Source of the DNA: Strigamia acuminata | Lineage: Eukaryota; Arthropoda; Chilopoda; Geophilomorpha; Linotaeniidae | Assembly (NCBI GenBank): GCA_949358305.1 | Contig: OX442317.1 | Span: forward strand, 12,776,186 to 12,840,185 | Direction of reading: 5' to 3' | Length of the DNA stretch: 64,000 nt | Position numbers and translations under genes: made by a program | Shown here: piece by piece, positions 1 to 13,068 of the stretch | Layout of the letters: each line of letters starts with the position of its first letter | Numbering within the stretch: position 1 is the first letter of the stretch | Notes under the pieces: generated by a model | What the model was told of the DNA's origin: nothing | The model's input: the letters and a program-made list of their open reading frames with translations, nothing else | Databases searched by the model: none

Positions 1-3000
1 CCAATGTGTCTGAATGTTCTGAAATAGTGTTTAAACCTTAGTAGAAGGCTTCAATGTAAGTTTTAGCAACATTTAAGCAATGATTTTGGAGAATAGACTT
101 TTGATCTCATCACAGTTGACTTAGCACAAACATCACAAGACCAATGTCTCTGAATGTTCTGAAATAGTGTTTAAACCTTAGTAGAAAGCTTCAATGTAAG
201 TTTTAGCAACATCCAAGCAATAATTTGAAAGAATAAACTTTTGATCTCATTTGACGTCACAGTTGACTTAGCACAAACACCACAAGACCAATGTCTCTGA
301 ATGTTTAGAAATAGTGTTTAAACCTTAGTAGAAGGCTTCAATGTAAGTGTTAGCAACATCCAAGCAGTAATTTGAAAGAATAAACTTTTGATCTCATTTG
401 ACATCACAGTTGACTTAGCACAAACATCACAAGACCAATGTCTCTGAATGTTCTGAAATAGTGTTTAAACCTTAGTAGAAGGCTTCAATGTAAGTTTTAG
501 CAACATCCAAACAATGATTTGGAAGAATAAACTTTTGATCCCATTTGACATCACAGTTGACTTAGCACAAACACCACAAACCAATGTCTCTGAATGTTCT
601 GAAATAGTGTTTAAACCTTAGTAGAAAGCTTCAATGTAAGTTTTAGCAACATCCAAGCAATAATTTGAAAGAATAAACTTTTGATCTCATTTGACGTCAC
701 AGTTGACTTAGCACAAACACCACAAGACCAATGTCTCTGAATGTTTTGAAATAGTGTTTAAACCTTAGTAGAAAGCTTTAATGTAAGTTTTAGCAACATC
801 CAAGCAATGATTTGGGAGAATAGACTTTTGATCTCATCACAGTTGACTTAGCACAAACATCACAAGACCAATGTCTCTGAATGTTCTGAAATAGTGTTTA
901 AACCTTAGTAGAAAGCTTTAATGTAAGTTTTAGCAACATCCAAGAAATGATTTGGGAAAATAGACTTTTGATCTCATCACAGTTGACTTAGCACAAACAC
1001 CACAAGACCAATGTCTCTGAATGTTCTGAAATAGTGTTTAAACCTTAGTAGAAGGCTTCAATGTTAGTTTTAGCAACATCCAAGCAATAATTTGAAAGAA
1101 TAAACTTTTGATCTCATTTGACATCACAGTTGACTTAGCACAAACACCACAAACCAATGTCTCTGAATGTTCTGAAATAGTGTTTAAACCTTAGTAGAAG
1201 GCTTCAATGTAAGTTTTAGCAACATCCAAGCAATGATTTGGGAGAATAGACTTTTGATCTCATCACAGTTGACTTAGCACAAACACCACAAGACCAATGT
1301 CTCTGAATGTTTAGAAATAGTATTTAAACCTTAGTAGAAGGCTTCAATGTAAGTGTTAGCAACATCCAAGCAATAATGTGAAAGAATAAACTTTTGATCT
1401 CATTTGACATCACAGTTGACTTAGCACAAACACCACAAACCAATGTCTCTGAATGTTCTGAAATAGTGTTTAAACCTTAGTAGAAGGCTTCAATGTAAGT
1501 TTTAGCAACATCCAAGCAATGATTTGGGAGAATAGACTTTTGATCTCATCACAGTTGACTTAGCACAAACATCACAAGACCAATGTCTCTGAATGTTTTG
1601 AAATAGTGTTTAAACCTTAGTAGACGGCTTCAATGTAAGTTTTAGCAACATCTAAGCAATGATTTGGGAGAATAGACTTTTGATCTCATCACAGTTGACT
1701 TAGCACAAACACCACAAGACCAATGTCTCTGAATGTTCTGAAATAGTGTTTAAACTTTAGTAGAAAGCTTTAATGTAAGTTTTAGCAACATCCAAGCAAT
1801 GATTTGAAAGAATAAACTTTTGATCTCATTTGACATCACAGTTGACTTAGCACAAACATCACAAGACCAATGTCTCTGAATGTTCTGAAATAGTGTTTAA
1901 ACCTTAGTAGAAGGCTTCAATGTAAGTTTTAGCAACATCCAAGCAATGATTTGGAAGAATAAACTTTTGATCCCATTTGACATCACAGTTGACTTAGCAC
2001 AAACATCACAAGACCAATGTTTCTGAATGTTCTGAAATAGTGTTTAAACCTTAGTAGAAAGCTTCAATGTAAGTTTTAGCAACATCCAAGCAATAATTTG
2101 AAAGAATAAACTTTTGATCTCATTTGACGTCACAGTTGACTTAGCACAAACACCACAAGACCAATGTGTCTGAATGTTCTGAAATAGTGTTTAAACCTTA
2201 GTAGAAGGCTTCAATGTAAGTTTTAGCAACATCCAAGCAATGATTTTGGAGAATAGACTTTTGATCTCATCACAGTTGACTTAGCACAAACATCACAAGA
2301 CCAATGTCTCTGAATGTTCTGAAATAGTGTTTAAACCTTAGTAGAAAGCTTCAATGTAAGTTTTAGCAACATCCAAGCAATAATTTGAAAGAATAAACTT
2401 TTGATCTCATTTGACGTCACAGTTGACTTAGCACAAACACCACAAGACCAATGTCTCTGAATGTTTAGAAATAGTGTTTAAACCTTAGTAGAAGGCTTCA
2501 ATGTAAGTGTTAGCAACATCCAAGCAGTAATTTGAAAGAATAAACTTTTGATCTCATTTGACATCACAGTTGACTTAGCACAAACATCACAAGACCAATG
2601 TCTCTGAATGTTCTGAAATAGTGTTTAAACCTTAGTAGAAGGCTTCAATGTAAGTTTTAGCAACATCCAAACAATGATTTGGAAGAATAAACTTTTGATC
2701 CCATTTGACATCACAGTTGACTTAGCACAAACACCACAAACCAATGTCTCTGAATGTTCTGAAATAGTGTTTAAACCTTAGTAGAAGGCTTCAATGTAAG
2801 TTTTAGCAACATCCAAGCAATGATTTGGGAGAATAGACTTTTGATCTCATCACAGTTGACTTAGCACAAACATCACAAGACCAATGTCTCTGAATGTTTT
2901 GAAATAGTGTTTAAACCTTAGTAGAAAGCTTTAATGTAAGTTTTAGCAACATCCAAGCAATGATTTGGGAGAATAGACTTTTGATCTCATCACAGTTGAC

Positions 3001-6000
3001 TTAGCACAAACATCACAAGACCAATGTCTCTGAATGTTTTGAAATAGTGTTTAAACCTTAGTAGAAAGCTTTAATGTAAGTTTTAGCAACATCCAAGAAA
3101 TGATTTGGGAAAATAGACTTTTGATCTCATCACAGTTGACTTAGCACAAACACCACAAGACCAATGTCTCTAAATGTTCTGAAATAGTGTTTAAACCTTA
3201 GTAGACGGCTTCAATGTAAGTTTTAGCAACATCTAAGCAATGATTTGGGAGAATAGACTTTTGATCTCATCACAGTTGACTTAGCACAAACACCACAAGA
3301 CCAATGTCTCTGAATGTTCTGAAATAGTGTTTAAACTTTAGTAGAAAGCTTTAATGTAAGTTTTAGCAACATCCAAGCAATGATTTGAAAGAATAAACTT
3401 TTGATCTCATTTGACATCACAGTTGACTTAGCACAAACATCACAAGACCAATGTCTCTGAATGTTCTGAAATAGAATTTAAACCTTAGTAGAAGGCTTCA
3501 ATGTAAGTTTTAGCAACATCCAAGCAATGATTTGGGAGAATAGACTTTTGATCTCATCACAGTTGACTTAGCACAAACATCACAAGACCAATGTTTCTGA
3601 ATGTTCTGAAATAGTGTTTAAATCTTAGTAGAAAGCTTCAATGTAAGTTTTAGCAACATCTAAGCAATAATTTGAAAGAATAAACTTTTGATCTCATTTG
3701 ACGTCACAGTTGACTTAGCACAAACACCACAAGACCAATGTGTCTGAATGTTCTGAAATAGTGTTTAAACCTTAGTAGAAGGCTTCAATGTAAGTTTTAG
3801 CAACATCCAAGCAATGATTTTGGAGAATGGACTTTTGATCTCATCACAGTTGACTTAGCACAAACATCACAAGACCAATGTCTCTGAATGTTTTGAAATA
3901 GTGTTTAAACCTTAGTAGAAAGCTTTAATGTAAGTTTTAGCAACATCCAAGCAATAATTTGGGAGAATAGACTTTTGATCTCATCACAGTTGACTTAGCA
4001 CAAACATCACAAGACCAATGTCTCTGAATGTTTTGAAATAGTGTTTAAACCTTAGTAGAAAGCTTTAATGTAAGTTTTAGCAACATCCAAGCAATGATTT
4101 GGGAGAATAGACTTTTGATCTCATCACAGTTGACTTAGCACAAACATCACAAGACCAATGTCTCTGAATGTTCTGAAATAGTGTTTAAACCTTAGTAGAA
4201 AGCTTTAATGTAAGTTTTAGCAACAACCAAGAAATGATTTGGGAAAATAGACTTTTGATCTCATCACAGTTGACTTAGCACAAACACCACAAGACCAATG
4301 TCTCTGAATGTTCTGAAATAGTGTTTAAACTTTAGTAGAAAGCTTTAATGTAAGTTTTAGCAACATCCAAGCAATGATTTGAAAGAATAAACTTTTGATC
4401 CCATTTGACATCACAGTTGACTTAGCACAAACATCACAAGACCAATGTTTCTGAATGTTCTGAAATAGTGTTTAAACCTTAGTAGAAAGCTTCAATGTAA
4501 GTTTTAGCAACATCCAAGCAATAATTTGAAAGAATAAACTTTTGATCTCATTTGACGTCACAGTTGACTTAGCACAAACACCACAAGACCAATGTCTCTG
4601 AATGTTTAGAAATAGTGTTTAAACCTTAGTAGAAGGCTTCAATGTAAGTGTTAGCAACATCCAAGCAATAATTTGAAAGAATAAACTTTTGATCTCATTT
4701 GACATCACAGTTGACTTAGCACAAACACCACAAACCAATGTCTCTGAATGTTCTGAAATAGTGTTTAAACCTTAGTAGAAGGCTTCAATGTAAGTTTTAG
4801 CAACATCCAAGCAATGATTTGGGAGAATAGACTTTTGATCTCATCACAGTTGACTTAGCACAAACACCACAAGACCAATGTCTCTGAATGTTTAGAAATA
4901 GTGTTTAAACCTTAGTAGAAGGCTTCAATGTAAGTGTTAGCAACATCCAAGCAATAATTTGAAAGAATAAACTTTTGATCTCATTTGACATCACAGTTGA
5001 CTTAGCACAAACACCACAAACCAATGTCTCTGAATGTTCTGAAATAGTGTTTAAACCTTAGTAGAAGGCTTCAATGTAAGTTTTAGCAACATCCAAGCAA
5101 TGATTTAGGAGAATAGACTTTTGATCTCATCACAGTTGACTTAGCACAAACATCACAAGACCAATGTCTCTGAATGTTTTGAAATAGTGTTTAAACCTTA
5201 GTAAAAAGCTTTAATGTAAGTTTTAGCAACATCCAAGCAATGATTTGGGAGAATAGACTTTTGATCTCATCACAGTTGACTTAGCACAAACACCACAAGA
5301 CCAATGTCTCTAAATGTTCTGAAATAGTGTTTAAACCTTAGTAGACGGCTTCAATGTAAGTTTTAGCAACATCCAAGCAATGATTTGGGAGAATAGACTT
5401 TTGATCTCATCACAGTTGACTTAGCACAAACACCACAAGACCAATGTCTCTGAATGTTCTGAAATAGTGTTTAAACCTTAGTAGAAGGCTTCAATGTAAG
5501 TTTTAGCAACATCCAAGCAATGATTTGGAAGAATAAACTTTTGATCCCATTTGACATCACAGTTGACTTAGCACAAACATCACAAGACCAATGTTTCTGA
5601 ATGTTCTGAAATAGTGTTTAAACCTTAGTAGAAAGCTTCAATGTAAGTTTTAGCAACATCCAAGCAATAATTTGAAAGAATAAACTTTTGATCTCATTTG
5701 ACGTCACAGTTGACTTAGCACAAACACCACAAGACCAATGTCTCTGAATGTTTAGAAATAGTGTTTAAACCTTAGTAGAAGGCTTCAATGTAAGTGTTAG
5801 CAACATCCAAGCAATAATTTGAAAGAATAAACTTTTGATCTCATTTGACATCACAGTTGACTTAGCACAAACACCACAAACCAATGTCTCTGAATGTTCT
5901 GAAATAGTGTTTAAACCTTAGTAGAAGGCTTCAATGTAAGTTTTAGCAACATCCAAGCAATGATTTGGGAGAATAGACTTTTGATCTCATCACAGTTGAC

Positions 6001-9000
6001 TTAGCACAAACACCACAAGACCAATGTCTCTGAATGTTTAGAAATAGTGTTTAAACCTTAGTAGAAGGCTTCAATGTAAGTGTTAGCAACATCCAAGCAA
6101 TAATTTGAAAGAATAAACTTTTGATCTCATTTGACATCACAGTTGACTTAGCACAAACACCACAAACCAATGTCTCTGAATGTTCTGAAATAGTGTTTAA
6201 ACCTTAGTAGAAGGCTTCAATGTAAGTTTTAGCAACATCCAAGCAATGATTTAGGAGAATAGACTTTTGATCTCATCACAGTTGACTTAGCACAAACATC
6301 ACAAGACCAATGTCTCTGAATGTTTTGAAATAGTGTTTAAACCTTAGTAAAAAGCTTTAATGTAAGTTTTAGCAACATCCAAGCAATGATTTGGGAGAAT
6401 AGACTTTTGATCTCATCACAGTTGACTTAGCACAAACACCACAAGACCAATGTCTCTAAATGTTCTGAAATAGTGTTTAAACCTTAGTAGACGGCTTCAA
6501 TGTAAGTTTTAGCAACATCCAAGCAATGATTTGGGAGAATAGACTTTTGATCTCATCACAGTTGACTTAGCACAAACACCACAAGACCAATGTCTCTGAA
6601 TGTTCTGAAATAGTGTTTAAACCTTAGTAGAAGGCTTCAATGTAAGTTTTAGCAACATCCAAGCAATGATTTGGGAGAATAGACTTTTGATCTCATCACA
6701 GTTGACTTAGCACAAACACCACAAGACCAATGTGTCTGAATGTTCTGAAATAGTGTTTAAACCTTAGTAGAAGGCTTCAATGTAAGTTTTAGCAACATTT
6801 AAGCAATGATTTTGGAGAATAGACTTTTGATCTCATCACAGTTGACTTAGCACAAACATCACAAGACCAATGTCTCTGAATGTTCTGAAATAGTGTTTAA
6901 ACCTTAGTAGAAAGCTTCAATGTAAGTTTTAGCAACATCCAAGCAATAATTTGAAAGAATAAACTTTTGATCTCATTTGACGTCACAGTTGACTTAGCAC
7001 AAACACCACAAGACCAATGTCTCTGAATGTTTAGAAATAGTGTTTAAACCTTAGTAGAAGGCTTCAATGTAAGTGTTAGCAACATCCAAGCAGTAATTTG
7101 AAAGAATAAACTTTTGATCTCATTTGACATCACAGTTGACTTAGCACAAACATCACAAGACCAATGTCTCTGAATGTTCTGAAATAGTGTTTAAACCTTA
7201 GTAGAAGGCTTCAATGTAAGTTTTAGCAACATCCAAACAATGATTTGGAAGAATAAACTTTTGATCCCATTTGACATCACAGTTGACTTAGCACAAACAC
7301 CACAAACCAATGTCTCTGAATGTTCTGAAATAGTGTTTAAACCTTAGTAGAAGGCTTCAATGTAAGTTTTAGCAACATCCAAGCAATGATTTGGGAGAAT
7401 AGACTTTTGATCTCATCACAGTTGACTTAGCACAAACACCACAAGACCAATGTCTCTGAATGTTCTGAAATAGTGTTTAAACCTTAGTAGAAGGCTTCAA
7501 TGTAAGTTTTAGCAACATCCAAGCAATGATTTGGGAGAATAGACTTTTGATCTCATCACAGTTGACTTAGCACAAACACCACAAGACCAATGTGTCTGAA
7601 TGTTCTGAAATAGTGTTTAAACCTTAGTAGAAGGCTTCAATGTAAGTTTTAGCAACATTTAAGCAATGATTTTGGAGAATAGACTTTTGATCTCATCACA
7701 GTTGACTTAGCACAAACATCACAAGACCAATGTCTCTGAATGTTCTGAAATAGTGTTTAAACCTTAGTAGAAAGCTTCAATGTAAGTTTTAGCAACATCC
7801 AAGCAATAATTTGAAAGAATAAACTTTTGATCTCATTTGACGTCACAGTTGACTTAGCACAAACACCACAAGACCAATGTCTCTGAATGTTTAGAAATAG
7901 TGTTTAAACCTTAGTAGAAGGCTTCAATGTAAGTGTTAGCAACATCCAAGCAGTAATTTGAAAGAATAAACTTTTGATCTCATTTGACATCACAGTTGAC
8001 TTAGCACAAACACCACAAACCAATGTCTCTGAATGTTCTGAAATAGTGTTTAAACCTTAGTAGAAGGCTTCAATGTAAGTTTTAGCAACATCCAAGCAAT
8101 GATTTGGGAGAATAGACTTTTGATCTCATCACAGTTGACTTAGCACAAACATCACAAGACCAATGTCTCTGAATGTTTTGAAATAGTGTTTAAACCTTAG
8201 TAGAAAGCTTTAATGTAAGTTTTAGCAACATCCAAGCAATGATTTGGGAGAATAGACTTTTGATCTCATCACAGTTGACTTAGCACAAACATCACAAGAC
8301 CAATGTCTCTGAATGTTTTGAAATAGTGTTTAAACCTTAGTAGAAAGCTTTAATGTAAGTTTTAGCAACATCCAAGCAATGATTTGGGAGAATAGACTTT
8401 TGATCTCATCACAGTTGACTTAGCACAAACACCACAAGACCAATGTCTCTAAATGTTCTGAAATAGTGTTTAAACCTTAGTAGACGGCTTCAATGTAAGT
8501 TTTAGCAACATCTAAGCAATGATTTGGGAGAATAGACTTTTGATCTCATCACAGTTGACTTAGCACAAACACCACAAGACCAATGTCTCTGAATGTTCTG
8601 AAATAGTGTTTAAACTTTAGTAGAAAGCTTTAATGTAAGTTTTAGCAACATCCAAGCAATGATTTGAAAGAATAAACTTTTGATCTCATTTGACATCACA
8701 GTTGACTTAGCACAAACATCACAAGACCAATGTCTCTGAATGTTCTGAAATAGAATTTAAACCTTAGTAGAAGGCTTCAATGTAAGTTTTAGCAACATCC
8801 AAGCAATGATTTGGAAGAATAAACTTTTGATCCCATTTGACATCACAGTTGACTTAGCACAAACATCACAAGACCAATGTTTCTGAATGTTCTGAAATAG
8901 TGTTTAAATCTTAGTAGAAAGCTTCAATGTAAGTTTTAGCAACATCTAAGCAATAATTTGAAAGAATAAACTTTTGATCTCATTTGACGTCACAGTTGAC

Positions 9001-9109
9001 TTAGCACAAACACCACAAGACCAATGTGTCTGAATGTTCTGAAATAGTGTTTAAACCTTAGTAGAAGGCTTCAATGTAAGTTTTAGCAACATCCAAGCAA
9101 TGATTTTGG
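1..9109. repeat. 140/147-bp tandem satellite array, left block
   Basis: The whole stretch is head-to-tail copies of one AT-rich monomer starting ccaatgtctctgaatg and ending cacaaacaccacaaga. There are two length classes. The 140-bp class reads ctcatcacag where the 147-bp class reads ctcatttgacatcacag, a 7-bp indel. Diagnostic variants (tgtgtc start, ttaggag, gtagacggc, tagaattt) recur in the same order, which shows higher-order duplication. The block starting at 1 recurs at 2161, 6727 and 7587, and a segment of about 1146 bp around 5101 recurs around 6247. There are no genes here. The array ends inside a monomer at gattttgg, where E1 is inserted. Centromeric or pericentromeric location is inferred from the structure only. 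Confidence 0.97.
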
Positions 9110-10688
9110 TGTAGCAAACAACCTTGGATCTCACAGGGGAGGACTGGCGAATTGGTCACCAAACTCTGGAAACCGCCCGAGACTGTATAGTGGTTGATGA
9201 AACAAGCTGAAATCCTTTCTCTGAGCCCAAGCCTAACTTGAAGAAGGATTAGGCCTGACTGCATGAAACTAGGCCTAACTGCATTTAGATGAAGTGATTG
9301 GCAAAACCTCTTTAGCTGCTGGGTAGAAATTCTGTGCTCCCAGGGAGGAGGAGAGCAGGCAAAGCTCTCTACTCACAAGTCATCCTGTTTATTGAAGTAA
9401 AATAAACCCAGGAATAATTTATCCAAAGAAGGAGGAAAAACATCAACTGGCTTTAATACTTAACAACTGATAACAACTGAGTTGCTTCTTTAGCAACCTA
9501 CTCTTAACAACTGGTCACCTGATTACAATAAATGTCAGTGACCAAACAATACAGATTTGAATAATAACAATAGTGCCAACAAGGTTTCCGTATATAGACA
9601 ACAGATGTCAAACTTAACATAAATAAAGGCAAAACTTAACCTAACACCTTGAAAACAGTATGACCTGTGCAAACAGCACTTCACTTAAACTTAACAGATA
9701 ATTCAAAGGCTAAAACTAACATTAACTGCACTCAAAACACAATGCTGAGCCCAAACCCCAATTGCCACCAAAAGAGGGCGCAAAGTGTCACAAACCTTAA
9801 CCCGTAACAACCATACAATAACAAAGGTAAAAGCTTAGATTAACAACCCTTAATATTGGTAATTTATACAAACAATAACTAGTAAATATTCCCTATGTCC
9901 AGGTCTCCTCAAAACCCCAAAAGAAATAATAACAGGGCAACAGTGCAGCACCAAATCCAAGATGGCGACCATGCAACTGCTAAAATGACGTGAATGGAGC
10001 CAAACAAGGTCGCGAGCGACTCACAGGCCTTCTCAACGATGGATCTGCGTCTTAGAACGGTCAGTACAGCTTTCCCAGTGCTTGGGCATTGAAACCCGAC
10101 CAATTCAACTCATTTGCAGGACCCACACGACCACGAGAGGCGTCGCAAGGCGTACGCTCACGCCCGACGCTCGCAAACGCTCACAAACGATGTCCAACGC
10201 CCATCCAGCGACCCAAGACACCTGTGGACTACCTTAAACACCAATACAAGTTAGTATAAATTAAATCACAAGCAAAATAAGCACCAAAAACTACAATTGT
10301 GCTTATTTCAGGTTCTTCCCATCTCCCAGTTCACTTGCGCTATGGCGGCCATCTTGCCGATGCACGCCTATCTCCTTCGCAAGTGAACTGGAAACAGGAG
10401 AGAACTTACAAATACTAGAAATAACTCAGAAACGTGAAAAAGACACATAAATTAATTACAAAAGACTAAAAACACAACTTTCAAACATTCCAGGTGTGGC
10501 AGGCGAAGTGACAACCCTCTTGAACTACCAGGATCGTGACAACAAAGCGGCAAACCAACTGGGCATGTCAGATATGTGTTAAAAATCTATCTAAACTTGA
10601 CAACAAAATTAAAAAGCCTTTTCTTTCTTTCAGAAGATGAACAACGTGAAATCTCCAGATCCTTTTTGTTGCGTTCTTGCTCGCAACA
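9110..10688 (-). repeat. E1 3' LTR (1579 bp)
   Basis: This is a direct copy of 25326-26904. In the sense direction it starts with a 22-bp hairpin (10667-10688) whose 7-bp arms are TGTTGCG and CGCAACA, and it ends GTTTGCTACA. A poly(A) signal AATAAA lies on the minus strand at 9388-9393. Perfect 14-bp inverted arms (CCAGTTCACTTGCG) at 10326-10339 and 10378-10391 enclose a YY1-like ATGGCGGCCATCTTG core. A second AAGATGGCGACC motif is at 9959-9970. The short ORFs across it are not supported as genes. Confidence 0.95.
10326..10391. repeat. Perfect inverted repeat in the E1 LTR
   Basis: Arms of 14 bp, CCAGTTCACTTGCG and its exact complement, lie at 10326-10339 and 10378-10391 around a 38-bp centre holding ATGGCGGCCATCTTG. 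The same structure is in the other E1 LTR and in the E3 LTR near 42011-42076. A decayed half (cccagttcagttgtgaaggcgg) can be seen in the E7 LTR near 30541. It could be a cruciform or hairpin regulatory element, or a fossil of a small inverted-repeat insertion. Confidence 0.85.
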
Positions 10689-11540
10689 TCGCTGCCGGCC
10701 AAAAAAGAAGAGAGCAGCCGCCCTGAAGGAACCGCATTCATGAAGAAAAGACCGAGCATACTGACTTTCACCATGCCTATATCCCTTGGCAAGAATCCAC
10801 AACGAATCATAGAACCCCTTTTCCCAAATCGAAAATATATTGACTCTTCTGTTAACAATACATTAACATGAACAGGAGCGGGTCCCCTGAAACGAGAAGA
10901 TCCTAGACATACTGCAAAATAACCGGACTCTAACCTGCAACTCGTAATACAAAGAAACGACTAACAATCACAAAAAAAAGAGCTTGTCTCTCCCATAGAG
11001 ATTGACCTGCAGTCAACTTTGGGAAACTGAGACCCCCAACCAATGGGGTCAGTCAACGACAAGACACCACTAAACCACAAATAACCTTAAAGCTAAACTA
11101 ACGAACCGACTTCTCATACACTTCCTTTAAGAGGTAGTTTGAATCCTCAGACAAAATTCGCCCCTAAAGACACCGACTTACGCAAGCACCTGAGCTCAGC
11201 CATTGATCCATTCAGGAAGCCTGCCAAAGTTGACATCAAACTGAAACGAAAATGCCGCAGAAAGCTAAAGCAGATTCCTATCTAACTAAGCAAAAAACAA
11301 CCAATTCATCGTTGGGACGCCAAGCGACCAACCTAAACAGGCGATCAACTCACGACTTGATGATAAACAACCAGCCAAGCCAGCGACCGTCCACTCAGGC
11401 GGCAACTCACTGCAAAGATAAACTCGTGCCCAATTTCCTTTAAACTAAATATCTTCCACTAGAAAGAACTAAACTAAACTGTGTAATGAACCAAAATAAC
11501 AATTGGAACCAATAATACGCAATGTCAAAGAACACACCCC
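10689..11540 (-). other. E1 internal region, 3' part (non-coding)
   Basis: This joins the E1 3' LTR to the insertion point of E2. Next to the LTR, the sense strand reads a pyrimidine-rich tract followed by GGCCGGCAGCGA, and the same layout is found in E4 and E5. The stretch at 10689-10740 resembles the matching position of E5 (gagagcagccgccctgaag). No gene is recognised. Confidence 0.75.
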
Positions 11541-13010
11541 TGTTGCGGTCAGTCAACAGGAACAGAGAAGAACTGAGATGTGGCGATTCGAAACTCCCGC
11601 CAACAAACTCAAACGATCGTATAGTGAAATTCGTACGTATACCGTGTTGAAATGCACTTGATTCGCCTCAAAATCTCCTGTTACATGAAGGTTTAACTGT
11701 TGGAAACACTTTTGCATGGTATCCAAGTGTTTGCTGATCCATTGGCCAGTCTGGGAAAAATGGTTTTCTACTCAGGACACATTGGAAATGGGTCAAAAGC
11801 AGAAAAGGTAAGAGTTAACATTAACACGACTATTTTAATCAAATATAAAAATGGCAACTCAATAATTACACATTATAATAGGATGGCACACGCCAAACCA
11901 ATTGTTGGCAAATTACAATAAAGAAATACTCCGTTGACATGGAAACGGAGGAAATGCAATTTCAAGCAAAGACAACAAATTACGAGAAATGTACTAAAAA
12001 TAATGTGTAATAACTCAAAATGAGCACAAAAAACTCAGGAATAATAAAGTCTATCGTAACAACAAGATTCGTTAATCAAAACAATGAGAAAACAGCGAAA
12101 ACAGTGATCGCTAGGCAGACAATTGGGCCTAACCAATCAAAGACAAGCAAAATGACATAATCATCAAGTTTGAATTCAAAGTCACACACAAAACCAAATA
12201 AGTAAAGATTTTGCATTGAAATACACTAAAACTAAATAGTACAAACACCAATTGAGATATAAAAACAAAACGACATGAAAGATTTACAAATCATCGGCAA
12301 AATCCAACATGGCGTCCGGTAAACACTACATTGGCGGCAAAACACAAGGTTTGAATTTCAACACAAGAAATAACTTATGTAAACACTTTGGAATAAGTAA
12401 ATAAGTTCAGGAAATGTAATTTCCCGCAAACAAGACACGTTTTAATGAAAGAACACTTGAAATCAACCGCAAACCGAACGAAACGATCTTGGACGGCAAC
12501 GCACATGCGGGGTCCGTCACGATCGCTCGTAGCAGAAAAACGGCTGTTCCGGGACGAAATTAGAGTGCACGAATCAACAGATCACCCCCAAATTAGTCTA
12601 AAACAATGTCAAAAACAATTCTAACCATCAAAATTCCGTCCAAACGGAAGGTTAGAAGTTTGAACAAAAACCGAACTAGAACTTGAAATATGACGTCACG
12701 TCAATAACACTAGTGAACTGTTTAACGACAAATGCACCAAATTTCACCCGAAATCACACAAATTGATAGAAAATGAATAAAGTAACACAAAATCACGCAA
12801 TAAACACTAGAAATAAATGCAATAAACAATGGAATATCACATTTCATCAAACATCAGTATCTGAAAGCACTAAAAACATTTTAATAATGCAAAAATCCTT
12901 TAAATAAAAACTGAAATGTTATGCAAAATAAAACACACTTTGGAAACATTTATTCAGACACAAATTGGCAATAAAAGTAGTTTCTAAATTATTCCACGTT
13001 GTTTGCAACA
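11541..13010 (-). repeat. E2 3' LTR (1470 bp)
   Basis: This is a direct copy of 19230-20699. In the sense direction it starts TGTTGCAAACAACG, a short potential hairpin, and ends CCGCAACA. It has an ATGGCG motif at about 12309 and a CRE-like TGACGTCACGTCA near 12691. No ORF of note. Confidence 0.95.
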
Positions 13011-13068
13011 ACGAATTGCCAGCGAGAAAGAGAGAGAAGAGAGATGAGAGAAGTCTGCAAAACACACA
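13011..13068 (-). other. E2 pyrimidine-rich tract before the 3' LTR
   Basis: Only 58 bp separate the polyprotein stop from the 3' LTR. In the sense direction this is mostly C and T followed by GCTGGCAATTCGT. A conventional purine-rich plus-strand primer tract is absent. Confidence 0.6.

Noticed and set aside
1-9109. Regular short repeats as a CRISPR array
   Set aside because: There are no unique spacers between repeats. The whole unit repeats head to tail, as in eukaryotic satellite DNA.
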